Shown here in pieces: positions 48,534 through 60,433 of a stretch of DNA of 64,000 bases. Source of the DNA: Glebionis coronaria (lineage: Eukaryota > Streptophyta > Magnoliopsida > Asterales > Asteraceae); NCBI GenBank assembly GCA_025667525.1, contig CM046876.1, forward strand, positions 535,668,038 to 535,732,037, read 5' to 3'. Within the stretch, counting starts at the first letter, position 1. The number at the start of each line of letters is the position of its first letter. Below the pieces are notes generated by a model. The model saw nothing but the letters and a program-made list of their open reading frames with translations. It ran no database searches and was not told the origin of the DNA. Position numbers and translations under genes: made by a program.

Positions 48534-51500
48534 GTGGTCACGGGTACATTTCTTCTTAACAATCACTATGTTAGTATTTTATTCGATTCGGGGGCTGAGA
48601 AAAGTTTCATGTCTTCTACCATTACCCATTTTATTGATATTGCCCCTTCTGCTTTAGAGGTTAGTTTCAAAATAAAATTAGCTAATGGTAATATTGTTAG
48701 TACCAATACCGTCATACGTGGTTGTACTCTCGACTTGCTTGGTCACTTGTTTAAAATCGACCTTTTACCGACGCGTCTAGGCAATTTTGATGTTATTGTG
48801 GGTATGGACTGGTTAGCATCCCATCGTGCTGTCATTGTTTGTTTTGAACGAATCGTGCGTATTCCCCACCCATCTGGTAAAATCTTAGAAATCCGTAGTG
48901 AGAAGCCGGACAAAAATCTGAATTCTCTTTTAAGTATCAAGGTTGGGGAGAAAAAGCTTGATGACATTCGTATTGTTTGTGAATTTCCTGGAGTGTTCCC
49001 AGATGATTTGTCTGGGTTACCTCCCGTGCGTGAAGTTGAATTTCGTATTGACCTTATTCCGGGCGCCCTAACTGTTGCTAAGTCCCCTTATCATTTAGCC
49101 TCGTCTGAAATGAATGAATTGTCGAATCAGATTAAAGAGCTTCAGGAGAAAGGTTTCATTAGACCAAGTCACTCACCTTGGGGTACTCCTGTGCTCTTTG
49201 TTAAGAAAAAAGATGGTGCAATGAGAATGTGCATTGATTATAGGGAATTAAATAAGTTGACAATCAAAAATCGATACCCTCTCCCTCGAATAGATGACTT
49301 ATTTGATCAATTACAAGGTGCTTGCTGTTTTTCAAAAATAGATCTTCGATCAGGTTACCACCAGTTAAGAGTACATGAAAGTGACATTCCTAAAACCGCA
49401 TTCAGAACCCGTTATGGTCACTTCAAATTTACAGTTATGCCTTTTGGTCTTACGAATGCTCCTGCAGTCTTTATGGATTTAATGAACCGTGTTTGTAAGC
49501 CTTATCTTGATAAGTTCGTCATAGTCTTTATTGACGATATCCTCATTTACTCAAAGTCTGAAGAAGACCATGAACATCATCTGAGGACAATTTTGAGTCT
49601 CCTAGAGAAGGAAAAGTTATATGCCAAATTCTCTAAGTGTGAATTTTGGTTAAAAGAGGTCCAATTCTTAGGTTACGTGGTTAATCAGGATGGTATACAT
49701 GTGGATCCTAGTAAAGTGGAATCAATAAAGAATTGGAAAACTCCTAAATCACCTACTGAGGTCCGTTCATTTCTTGGGTTAGCAGGATATTACCTTAGAT
49801 TCATTGGAAATTTCTCTAAGATTGCCAAACCTCTAACTTTACTAACCCAAAAGAATAAGGAATACATTTGGGGTGATGATCAAGAGCAAGCCTTTCGCTT
49901 ACTAAAGGAAAAGTTGTGTAACACACCAATATTAACACTTCCAGATGGACCGAATGATTTCGTAGTGTATTGTGATGCATCTCACCAAGGTTTCGGATGT
50001 GTCCTCATGTAGAGAGGTAAAGTGATTGCTTATGCCTCGAGACAACTTAAAATCCATGAAAAGAATTATACCACTCATGATTTGGAATTGGGTGCGGTGG
50101 TATTTGCACTAAAAATATGGAGACACTATCTCTATGGGACAAAAAGTATAATATACATTGACCACAAGAGTCTTCAATACATCTTTAATAAAAAAGACCT
50201 GAATATGCGACAAAGACGATGGTTAGAACTACTTAGCGATTACGAATGTGAGATTAAATACCACCCAGGCAAAGCAAATGTTGTGGCAGATGCTTTAAGC
50301 AGAAAGGAAAGGCTTAAACCAAGAAAAGTACGTGCTATAAGCATGACTATCCAATATGGCCTCAAGGCTAGGATTTTAGAAGCACATAAAGAAGCTGCCA
50401 AGGATTTTAAGACTCCAGTCGAACAACTGCGAGGATTAGAAGCCCAACTGGAACAAAAAGAGGATGGAACTCTTTACTTTGTTGGTAGAATATAGATTCC
50501 ATTTGTTGGTGGAATCAGGAAGGTAATATTGGATGAAGCTCATGCATCAAGATACTCAATCCACCCTGGTGCAGATAAAATGTTCTACGATTTGAGAGAT
50601 GTATACTGGTGGCCCGGAATGAAGACAGACATAGCCGAATATGTCAACCAATGCTTAACTTGTTTAAAAGTTAAAGCAGTACATCAGAAACCTTCTGGCC
50701 TCCTGCAGCAACCGGAAGTCCCTGAATGGAAATGGGAGAAGATTACAATGGATCTAGTTACCAAGTTACCTAGAAGCAGTGGTGGTTACGATGCTATTTG
50801 GGTTATCGTGGATAGTTTGACCAAATCTGCTCATTTCATTCCCATCCGTGAGGACTACAAGACTGAAAGGTTGGCACGAATCTATATAAACCAAATTGTT
50901 GCAAAACATGGAGTACCAGCGTCGATTATCTCTGATAGAGATAGTCGTTTCACATCTCACTTCTGGCGGGCTCTTCAAAAAGCGTTGGGAACACATGTAT
51001 TAATGAGTACGGCTTATCATCCAGAAACGGACGGGCAGAGTGAGCGCACCATTCAGACTTTAGAAGACATGCTGCGAGCATGTGTTATGGATTTTGGAGG
51101 AAGCTGGGACACTCATCTACCACTAGTTGAATTTTCATACAACAACAGTTATCATAAGAGTGTCAAGTGCTCAACATTTGAGGCACTATACGGACGTAAA
51201 TGTAGATCACCCGTGATATGGAATGAAGTGGGTGAAAGTCAGTTAATTGGACCGGAATTAGTCCAAGAAACTACGGACAAGCTTGTGCATATCAGAGAGA
51301 GATTAAAAACCGCTAGAATTCGACAGAAAAGTTACGCGGACAAAACTCACAAAAGGCGTAAACCACTTGAATTTCAAGTTGGTGACCATGTACTACTAAG
51401 GGTATCCCCTTGGAAGGGATTAGTAAGATTCGACAAGAGAGGTAAGTTAGCCTCTCGTTTTGTAGGACCATTTGAAGTCGTTGAACGTATTGGTCCAGTA

Positions 51501-51815
51501 GCTTATCGTTTGAAGCTGCCGCAAGAGTTAAGTTGCATTCATGATGTATTTCACGTTTCCAATCTTAAGAAATGTTTAGCTGAATCGGATATTCAAATTC
51601 CATTGGAAGAGATCAAAGTGGACGAGAAAATATATTTCGTAGAAGAACCTATCGAAATTGTGGATCGACAAGTCAAGAGGTTGAAGCGTAGTTGGATTCC
51701 AATCGTCAAAGTTCGTTGGAATTCTCGTAGAGGTGTTGAGTTTACTTGGGAGAGCGAAGACCAGTTCAAAGACAAGTATCCCCATCTTTTTCCGTCATCT
51801 TCCATCTCCAGTTGA
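48534..51815 (+). pseudogene. pol: Element A pol: protease, RT, RNase H, integrase with chromodomain
   Basis: Same frame as gag. Residues counted from the gag start: protease LFDSGAEKS near 410; RT with FIDDILIYS near 725; RNase H YCDASHQ near 872; integrase HHCC finger near 1063-1105; catalytic D in MDLVTKLP (~1135) and in SDRDSRF (~1193), E region TDGQSER (~1228); GPF/Y module ([12 protein letters not shown]); chromodomain at about 1431-1480 ([15 protein letters not shown] to YPHLF). Two stops: TAG 50010-50012 (from CAG) and TAG 50493-50495 (from TGG). All catalytic residues are kept and no frameshift is seen across gag-pol. Confidence 0.93.
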
Positions 51816-51835
51816 ACTCTGAGGACCAGAGTTCC

Positions 51836-51851
51836 TTTAGGGGGGTCGACT
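51836..51851 (+). other. Polypurine tract region of element A
   Basis: TTTAGGGGGGTCGACT directly precedes the LTR start TGAGAACCC. The G run is the likely plus-strand primer. Confidence 0.65.
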
Positions 51852-54800
51852 TGAGAACCCGTATTTTTTCCTGGTAATTAAAAACCATTTCTTTATTCGT
51901 AATTTTTATTTGTATCTTATTATACATGCTATTCACTTATTACATACATTGCTTACGTAAATCCCAGAAATTTCGAGAAATTTTAATTTATTTTATATTA
52001 ATTATTTCTCTAACGATTTAATAATTTATGAGAATTTTAGAAAATTTTATTTCTTTTCCAAGTTTAACTTAAATAGAAATTTTTTGATTTAAATACATTC
52101 TCGTGTATTTTATAAAGTTGCTCGAACCAACGGAATGAGAACCGGTAATTTTTATACTTCAACTTGAAGAAGGCAAAAATATTATTTTCAATAAATATTT
52201 CGTTTTTAGAATTTAACTTGCACCGAGTCGTAGTTATTTTTACGTGTTTTAAGTAGAATCGGGCTAGGATTTAGAACCGGGCCTAGGTAAATTGGACTAT
52301 TGGGCCAAGATAAAAAAATATATAACCCATAACCCTCTTTTCTTTTCTTTTTTTCCTTCCTGTAGATACAACAACAAAAAAAACACGTATTTTTTTTCTT
52401 TCTTTCCTAACCAAAATCAAACCACACTATGATCTCAAACCATCACAATCTTCATCATCTATTGCATTTTCAATTATCCAAGTATGTAAAAGTGATTCTT
52501 GGTAAGAATCATAACCTATCCTAGTTCAATTTTCCCCATGCATTGCTATTTTTTTTAGAACAAGAATGATCAATTTAGAGTTTATAAGTGATTAGGTTAT
52601 TGTATTGATTAGTCATGGATTTGGGGAAATATGAATTAAGTGATTTCACTAGCCCTAAATTTTAGTACACCTTGGATTAAACCATAATTATAGTAGTGTG
52701 AATAGGGTGTGAATTCACGTTATGCTTGTTAGGGTGCTAAGAGATGTTGTTAGAATAGCCTTTAGTTGTCATGGTGGGCAAATTTTACGTATATCCCGGA
52801 CAACAGTTTAATTAGGTTATAATCCGTGGCTTTTGCCACATTAGCCACTGTTATATTGACTTATTTAGGTGTTATATCCATCCTACTTGATTGTGGCGAG
52901 TCGGATGGTCAACCAACTCATCCGAATGAAGAAGTTATGGCCGAAATAAGATTTTAGCTCAAATCTGAAAGTGCAGACTTGTTTAGTGTTTTACAGCACC
53001 TTAGGTCCTCTAAACTTGAAATTTCAGGTTATGAGGACTTAGTAGGACTTATAACTTAAGTTTGGCCGCTGACCTTGCGTTAATAGCCATCACCAATTGA
53101 GTTTTATGACTAAAACGGTGATCGCCAATTTTATAACCGATTTTCTAAAATTTTAACCTTTCTCTAAGATGGATTTTTTTCCCATTTAGAAAACGGAAAT
53201 AAATTCATATGTCTAGGAACTTCGGGTACGAAAATACCTTTCCGACGGTATAAGGTTCATCGTCTATCTCGTCATAACGAAGAAATGGCAACCGACCTAA
53301 ACTAGCGTTTGGTTTAGCGCATTTGATATGGGTATCGAGCGTTTAGCCATGATTTTTCACTTGAAGCATGTGAGAAACTTATAAGGATGAATTTTGATGC
53401 AAAGGTTTAGTGTACGTTAGTTACGTCTAAGTTTTTGACACATAAGTGGGTATAGTTGACTAATTAGAAAATTTATAAAGTTTTGCTGATATAGCTGCTG
53501 TCCTAGGTTTAAGTGTGTCGAAAAGGTGTTCTCAGCCTTTGGATAAAACTACAAAGTTGTCCGGAATGATGTTTTTAGTCACCATCGCGGGAACGGAAGC
53601 TTTAAAGTGGGCATTTGACTCTCAAAAAGGCAAAATACAGACTGTGATGTTTGACTTTTTCGCGCAGAATGCGTTTTGGTTTTTATTTTTAAAAAGGTAT
53701 CTAGACTTCAAAACTTTTCTTGAAAATTCACAAGATATTAACTTCATGATGTATATGACTTCTCTGAATTCTTTTGATTTTTTTCCAAGAGTCTAGATAG
53801 GATTTTTAGGCTTCGTGAAAAGGAGTTTTCTGCATTTTTTTTACTAAGCGAGTAAATGACTAGTTCATTACCCGAACGCCCCTTAAGCAAGCCTAAACCT
53901 TATGGAATGGATTTGAAATGATCAATACTGATACTTAGGATGTATAAAATCATAATTGAAGTGAAATTGAGGTTTAATGATTTATTATCCGCCCCAAGTC
54001 GGAAAAGGCCAAAAGTTGACTATTTTCTATACTTTTAGTCAAAACTTATAAAAACGAGTTCTAAGCTATATAACTTGATGAAACAAGTTTGCATGACCAT
54101 ATTTTGTGGTATTACAGTAACTTACATATATTATTACAACTTTTTATTATTGAGTCATACTCGGGTCGTACTTTGACTTTTGTTGACTTTTTTACGTATT
54201 AGGTTGCGGTTAACGTATAATTGGTATTTTTAGGTTCCAAATTGTTTGAGAATCTTAGTCTAAGACATTTAGCTTTCATTTTTAGTATTTCCTACAGATT
54301 GTGACCTTTATAGGTCATGTTTACACTTAGACTCGGTTACTTGTGCAAGTTACTTATGTATCTCAACTTTTACTAAATATTTTGACTCAAACGTTTTATA
54401 CTTTTATAAAACAAATATCTAAGGTCGTGATCACACTTGTAGGTCGCGGATAATTCTCAAAGTATTACTATTGCATTTCTTCTGCCGGATCTCTATCTCG
54501 TCTCATTTTTCCTTTTAAGATGAGTTCATAGCCCATTTTCTTATATACTTTGTTACAAATTGCGGGGTGAGAATAACATGCGTGGAATACAATCATTTAA
54601 AACTTTTAGTATTCTATCTGAGAACTGTATGCTTCCCCAGATTATACATTTACTTATTGCATTAGTACCTTAGTCAAAAAGCCCCTACATCATGAACCGT
54701 TAATTCACATTTAGCAAGCGCGAATGTTGTGGATGGATCCATCGGGATTAACAATCCCCGTCCCGATTACCTTGACGCACTTACATTTAATTACCTAAGT

Positions 54801-55402
54801 ATATTGACTAGATACTTACTAGGGGTAAAACATTTATGTTAAAGCTTCGGTGTCGTGAGCTATTGCAATAAATAAATATAAATGATTTTGTACGACGGTA
54901 CTAAATCATATCCTGTTACTAATTAATAAAATTAATGTTTGTATTTCACATTACTACTTATTAAACCTATGAATTTCACTCATCTTTATGTTGACCTTTT
55001 TACATGTTATTTCTCAGGTAATGCTAATGCTTAATTTTGCTAAGGATGGGAGCCCACAGGATAGCGACAACTTGAAGATTTCATGTCTTGTTGATCTAAT
55101 ATTTTGTTAATATTGTAAAAGCTGTCCATTTTGGTATCTACCCCCTTCAAATATGGTTGCACTAAGAGAATAAAAAAAAGTTTGGTACATCTTATAAAAC
55201 TTATGATGTGTAATATCCGTGTCTGGGACCCTATGTAAAAAGAATAATTTTATCTAAATTCCGCAGCTTTTGAAGTAATTATAGTCTTATGATGTCATTT
55301 TTACTTCATTTTCATGTCATTCATTATAGCATGTTTTCGGATATCATGAAGTGGGACCCCAAGTTGCCTACCTGTCCCGTGTCTGATTCTGGGGGTCTTA
55401 CA
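51852..55402 (+). repeat. 3' LTR of element A
   Basis: A 3.55 kb LTR starting TGAGAACCC and ending GGGGTCTTACA. From 52399 on it pairs with 1-3335. It lacks the solo LTR insertion. No short motif array like those of the other LTRs was noticed in it. The frame at 53515-53796 is shared with the other LTR and not supported as a gene. Confidence 0.93.
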
Positions 55403-55450
55403 ATTCTTTTGATAAAATCGTAATATTACTTAACGTTCACAATATAATAA

Positions 55451-56979
55451 CAATAACAATGAGGTTATGTTATTGTGGTTCACTCAAGGAAACCGTCATA
55501 AAACTTGAAGTTCCTTATAAAATATAACAATACCTTAGAACTTGAGGTTCTAATTATTATATTATTTTTTCAAAATAAGTCTTAAAGTTTAGATCATTTT
55601 AAAAAGATCATATGAGGAAAAAATTAAAATAAACGTAACATGAGTTTTGCATATTAATTGAGTAAGGAATTGTAAACATTGAATCGAATAGTATGAACAC
55701 GAGGTTCTGTAAAAAATTCAATCATAACATGAGGTTATGATGTTTCGACTTGAGACGAAGTCCTTAAAAATATAAATTTAAGTGATATATTTATTCCTTT
55801 GCGAGAATCATGATATATTTATTCTTTTGCGATAATCATGATTAAAATAATAACTTGAGGGTTATTATATTTTGATTATATTCATCGTAGTATAACTTGA
55901 GGTTATAAATAAGTGTAATCATAATATGAAATTATGATACATTTTGATTCTTTTTTCAAATAAATAATTATAATAGAACTTAAGATTCATATTTTTTTTA
56001 CATAGCATGAGGTTATAATATTTTGATTCACTTTTCGTAAGCAAAATAAAATACTTATTGTTTTTGTAAACTACAATATAGTTTTATTTAAATAAGAACA
56101 ATATAAACAAATCAAGTTTACAAGTAACATAAGTTCGTATCCAAAATTTTGAAGTGAAATAGAATCAATCTATATTAAAATGGATGTAGTCATTAATCGT
56201 GAAAACTAACGTATAGACGTTTAATAATAAAAAAACATACCATCTAATAAGTATTATACCCAATAAAAATCTTTCATAAATGATATTTAAATTGTAATTC
56301 AAAGATGCATAACGGCAAAACATGGTCAATGGCATTTAAGTTGTAGTTTAATGGTATTTAAGTTATGTATTTATTTTATCAAATGTATATTAAAATAGAA
56401 CTTTTTTTTAGTAACCGTGATTTCCGACTCATTGGCCGACTAATCTACGGGATTTGAGCCCACCGCCACACAGACTCAAACCAGGTAAAGCCCTCCCTTT
56501 TCAGAAGGTTGGCGTGGCCATTTCAAGGTTGTTTGCACCTAGTGGGAATTGAACTTGAGACCTCACACACTTTGGAGTGATAGCCACAAATCTTTTTGCC
56601 ACTAGGCCACCCTTGAGTGGTTTAAAATAGAACTTTATAGCTACTTGTTGTGTGATTCATATGCAATTGTCATAAAAGGTTCTACATGAATGAAAAAGAA
56701 TAAGATCATGAAAAAATATAGCATAAATGACTATAATTTAAACAATAACATAAATAAAAGTGGTAGAACTTAAGGTTCTATAAAAGTTACATGACAATTA
56801 TAAAAAGTTATGTTTTGATTCTCTTGAGGGAATCATAATAAAACTTGAGGTTTTTATTATTAATTCTCTTTTTTATAGGATAACATAACATGAGGTTATA
56901 ATATTGAATCATACTAGAACATGAAGTTCTAACTATTTTTGTTTTTTATTTTTCTCTTTAACATAATATGAGATTATGC
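55451..56979. repeat. Array of covarying mini inverted repeats (RAAY-NTGAN-RTTY)
   Basis: At least twelve short inverted repeats with five- or six-base loops, mostly ATGAG or TTGAG. Perfect arms at 55453-55468, 55535-55553 (TTAGAAC/GTTCTAA), 55695-55707, 55721-55741 (ATCATAAC/GTTATGAT), 55847-55868, 55891-55907, 55918-55938 (ATCATAAT/ATTATGAT), 56764-56780, 56885-56899, 56915-56931 and 56962-56978; 56835-56860 has one bulge. The array is split into two clusters, 55451-56020 and 56764-56979, whose ends are alike. Not attributable to any element I recognise. Confidence 0.75.
56405..56621 (-). mobile_element. tRNA-derived SINE
   Basis: Flanked by a perfect 15 bp target duplication TTAAAATAGAACTTT (56390-56404 and 56622-56636). 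On the minus strand it has an A box (GTGGCCTAGTGGC, about 56599-56611) and a B box (AGTTCAATTCCC, 56544-56555) at normal spacing from its start. A short run of T on the left end is its A tail. Length about 217 bp. It sits between the two clusters of the mini inverted-repeat array. Pol III transcription is inferred from the boxes. Confidence 0.9.
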
Positions 56980-57660
56980 CATTTGATTTGTTTTCATGTA
57001 GCCACAATAAAACATTTGTTGTTCATGTAAACTACAAGAGAATTCAATAGTAGAGGAACAAAAAAAATGAATAACAAAATAAATTCTCTTTATGTAATCA
57101 CAAGAGAACATGTAGTGCTCATGTATATCACAACAGAGATCTATCAAAAATCTCGTTCCTAGTTTTGCTTAGAGCAAAAATCGTGCTGATAACGTGTTAT
57201 GTATTGTAGAGTGAGAGATTAAGGAGGAAGAAGATGATTCTTATTATGTAGTGTTAACTACTAAATTCATGGCTAGTCAAAACTCATTTAAGATGAATAT
57301 ACATATGTTATAAATATTTTATAACAAAAACCTCGAATAAATAATCTAGCAAACCAAAAATATCACCACATATCTTGAAAATACTTTTACAACTCAGCCT
57401 TGGTCGTCGTGTAGATTATGTAAGTACAAATTATAGCGTGTTCTCCATAGAAATATATAGGAAATGGATTAAAACATGGTGGTTCGTTGGTGGTGGTGTG
57501 GTAGTTGTGAGTGGCAGACGTAAGAGAGGAAAAGTGAAAGAAGATAGAAATTTGAATTTGTTGTGTGTGTTTTTCTAGTGTAAGAGGTTGTTGGAAAATA
57601 TATGGGCCGTGTTTAATAAAATGGAAATTGGAAATTATCTAAGGTGGGGTTAGGGGTGTA
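56980..57660. other. Non-LTR stretch without a recognised gene
   Basis: AT-rich. It includes a string ATCAGCACGATTTT (minus, about 57178-57191) resembling sequence near the PBS of some plant Copia elements, then a G/T-rich part (57475-57600). The 67-codon frame at 57375-57578 has no recognised features. Confidence 0.5.
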
Positions 57661-57707
57661 TTTCAATTCGGTTCTTAGGTTGTTCGGTTTATTCGGTTAA
57701 TTTTTTT

Positions 57708-57765
57708 GGGTCAACCTAAAAACCGAAAGCCGAATTTGAATTCGGTTCGGTTCTTGGGTTGACCC
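57708..57765. repeat. Imperfect inverted repeat around CCGAAT/ATTCGG
   Basis: Arms GGGTCAACC (57708-57716) and GGTTGACCC (57757-57765) enclose AACCGAA, CCGAAT and their partners ATTCGG, GGTT, giving a stem over 58 bp. More ATTCGGTT copies lie just left (57665-57700). It resembles the CGGTTCGG-rich repeats common in plant hAT-like MITEs, but termini were not found. Confidence 0.65.
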
Positions 57766-57962
57766 AAATTATCCGAATTTTTCTAAAAAAATACATAATT
57801 ATTTAAATATTCAGCAAAAAAATTTATCTCAAGTATATAAATTATATTTTTATATTAAGATTAAATTCTAATAATTATTTTATATATAAATAGATGTAAA
57901 AATATAATTTTATATATCTTACTTTATATATATTTTGATAACCAAAAAGCAACCTCAACATA

Positions 57963-58028
57963 CAATCCACCTAGGCAATCTCAGTCAGCACATTTCAATC
58001 CTACTAGGCAATCCAAGTCAGCACATTT
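57963..58028. repeat. 33 bp tandem repeat, two copies plus a diverged third
   Basis: Units 57963-57995 and 57996-58028 (CAATCCACCTAGGCAATC... type) differ at a few bases. A third degenerate unit follows to about 58070. Confidence 0.8.
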
Positions 58029-58367
58029 CAATCCACCTAAGCTGCTGAGTATCCATGTAGGCGCATTTTCTTGCCACCTCAATATGCAATTCATCCGATT
58101 TTTATTTTGTAAAAAATGTTCTCAAAGGGGTTCGAACCCTGGTCTTGGCATTCAATCTATACATTCGATTAAACAAGACTTTTGGCTGATGTCAATTTCT
58201 ATATGTGTCATTTAAACAGATATCAGTTACAACTTTGATGATGTAATAATATGCTGTTTATTTTGTTTTAATTAGAAATAACAAAAATTGAATATTTTAT
58301 ACCTGAATATTTTGCCTTTCTCAAAAGGGGATTTTCACTTTTGCAGTTTTGCAGTATTTTTCATCAA
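58029..58367. other. Unassigned non-coding stretch
   Basis: AT-rich. It contains GGGGTTCGAACCC (58128-58140), a B-box-like palindrome without a convincing A box. Confidence 0.4.
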
Positions 58368-58470
58368 GCTCTATAACCAAGAATTCAAAATTCAAATCTA
58401 TGGTCTCTTTTTATCTCTTCATCTAATTGATATCTCCGACTTTCTTTTATGTACAGGTTAATTTACCTAT
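58368..58470. repeat. Dispersed repeat, copy 1 (GCTCTATAACCAAGAATT type)
   Basis: Shares GCTCTATAACCAAGAATT and the following AAATTCAAATCT...CTCT...ACAGGTT layout with 59194 and 60434. Degenerate beyond about 100 bp. Confidence 0.65.
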
Positions 58471-59193
58471 TTTCTTTGTCAATTTTATGTTTTTATTTTA
58501 TTTTTTTTCTTGATCATGAAGTTCTCGATTTACAAGATTTCGTTTCATTTTAATTTAACAGATCAAATGAAGATCCTCTTGAACGTGGATGGTCTTCGAC
58601 TCCAAACTCAACTATTAGATCTTCATTTTAGTATTCAAGGATTAAACGATATTGCATGTATCAATAATTCTCATGTAAGTTCTTTTTTGTTTTTGGTATT
58701 TCTAAGTGTCAACTAAGTGTTTGATGAAATGTTTCTTCTTTAAAATATTAACTTTTGATTGTCTTGATTTTTTAGTTCATTGATCAATTTGTGAAACTTT
58801 ATGTAGATTTTGGTAGCAACATATTGGTTTCATTTGATCTTTTTCGATGAAATTTTGTAATTTTTATTTCATATTCTTAATGGTAAACACATTGGTTATT
58901 GATGATTTCCATATGGATTTTGCTAATTGGTTTGTGTTGCTTATATTAGTTATTTTTGCAGCTCATCAATCGATTTTGCAACATGGCTTTGGGTCAATTT
59001 CCATTCATTAACTGATTTCTACGAGGTTTGTGTATTGCAAAACTTTAATATTTGTCACTTTGATAGCCATATCAAAATAAATGTAAGAACGGATAAAAGA
59101 AGTGTTAATAAGTGAGTTGTTATCATTTATTTGGTTATTTTACTTTAACAAAAGCTGATTTGCAGTTACACCGTAATTCTTGAAATCAGGAGT
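58471..59193. other. Unassigned non-LTR stretch
   Basis: T-rich. A possible exon-like island (58567-58675) ends in CATGTAAGTT, a donor-like sequence, but no family is recognised and no flanking exon was found. The frames at 58510-58716 and 58927-59115 are not supported further. Confidence 0.35.
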
Positions 59194-59345
59194 GGCTCTA
59201 TAACCAAGAATTTGAAATTCAAATCTCTCTATATCTCAGCTTAAAACAATCTTGAATTTATTTATCGAATTATCTTGCCACAAGTTTACATCCTCAAGTT
59301 CCTCTATAGCCATAAAATTACAGGTTGATTTCTCCTATCTTCTAT
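59194..59345. repeat. Dispersed repeat, copy 2
   Basis: GGCTCTATAACCAAGAATT at 59194 followed by sequence parallel to copies 1 and 3. A further shared part with copy 3 lies downstream (59905-59955 versus 60565-60610, ending TTCTTTGCTRCAATAT). Confidence 0.65.
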
Positions 59346-59957
59346 TCCAATTTCATGTTCTTCAATTTATTTTTGCTTTTGATGACAAATCTCTCAATTT
59401 TCACCATCTCAGAGTTCATAAAGTATTTTAATTATTTTCTACTCCATACTCGACTGTTCATTTTCATTTTATTTATTTGAACCTTAGAGAAGGTTTCACT
59501 AATTGTAACTTGAATTTTTTTAGATCAGTTGGAATTTTATGCTTCTTCTATAGTTTCTTCGATAAAGTATGGAGTTAGATATATTATTAGTGCTACCCGA
59601 AGACACCTTTAGGTAGGATCTAATTTGGGTTTTGATTTTAGCTCATTGTGAATCTTTTAGGTAGGATCTAATTATTGACTAAGGGTAGCAGATTGCGTTA
59701 GTGACAAGTTTGCTTCTTTGCATATCTCATTGAGAATCTTTCTATGTGTTTCGTATGTAATTTTGTTAGATGTTGTCAATCACTTTCCTTCATGAATTTA
59801 TTTTTGTTTTTCAAATCACAAGACTTTCATTGTTTCATTTAAATCAATACATTTGATCTTATTAGCTAAATAGTGTACGAGTGATCACAAAACTAAAATA
59901 TTTGACCCACGTGTTTCATTAGTTAATGTGAATGTTAGTTCTTTGCTACAATATATT

Positions 59958-60210
59958 ACCTCCGTCCCCATTTATTTGTTCACTATTAACTTTTAAAGTA
60001 TTTTTCATTCAACTTTAAATTCAAATTAATGTCGTTGTGTTATATAATACTTGATGCAAAATATATGTATGGAATAAGTTTTAGATGTATTTTTATTTGG
60101 TATAATTTTCATCAAGTATTACATAACACAAAAATAATAATTTAAGGTCAAAGTTAAGTAAAAAAGACTTAAAAACTCAATAGTGGACTAATAAATTGGG
60201 ACGGAGGAAG
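59958..60210. mobile_element. Stowaway-like MITE
   Basis: A 253 bp element flanked by TA (59956-59957, 60211-60212). The ends read CCTCCGTCCCC on the left and GGGACGGAGGAAG on the right, the Stowaway (Tc1/mariner) terminal signature. The interior is also an inverted repeat: TACTTGATG on the left matches CATCAAGTA on the right. No ORF. Confidence 0.9.
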
Positions 60211-60433
60211 TAGTATGTTTGTTTTATATTGATTGGATACTTATATTCTGGTTTTGTAAAACTAAGATTTTTCAAGTTTGAAACTTTAAAGTTGAGGGTT
60301 CAAATTAAGAGTGACTTTGTAGTATGTAGTCGGGACAAAAAAAATCACTCTTACCTCTTACTTTTTATTACGAACATCTTAATTTAGGATTTACTTTTGA
60401 AAATTTTGTAGGAGAATTCTCGAAAATAGAAGC

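Larger units (their letters stand above)
1..55402 (+). mobile_element. Element A: Tekay/Del-type Ty3/gypsy chromovirus, interrupted by nested insertions
   Basis: This is the outermost retrotransposon. Its 5' LTR (1-3335, left end outside the window) matches 52399-55402 of its 3' LTR nearly base for base. The PBS at 3339 and the PPT just before 51852 bound the internal region. That region consists of an extra ORF (3626-4264), a leader cut at 4507 by nested insertions, and gag-pol (47352-51815). Removing 4508-47220 (apart from a possible A-derived strip at 31422-31499) gives a normal element of roughly 13 kb. The domain order PR-RT-RNaseH-IN plus the C-terminal chromodomain places it among chromoviruses; Tekay/Del is the best fit. 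Its target duplication cannot be checked because the left end is missing. Confidence 0.93.

Noticed and set aside
58128..58140. GGGGTTCGAACCC as part of a tRNA gene or second SINE
   Set aside because: It resembles a B box, but no cloverleaf, A box at the right distance, tail or target duplication was found.
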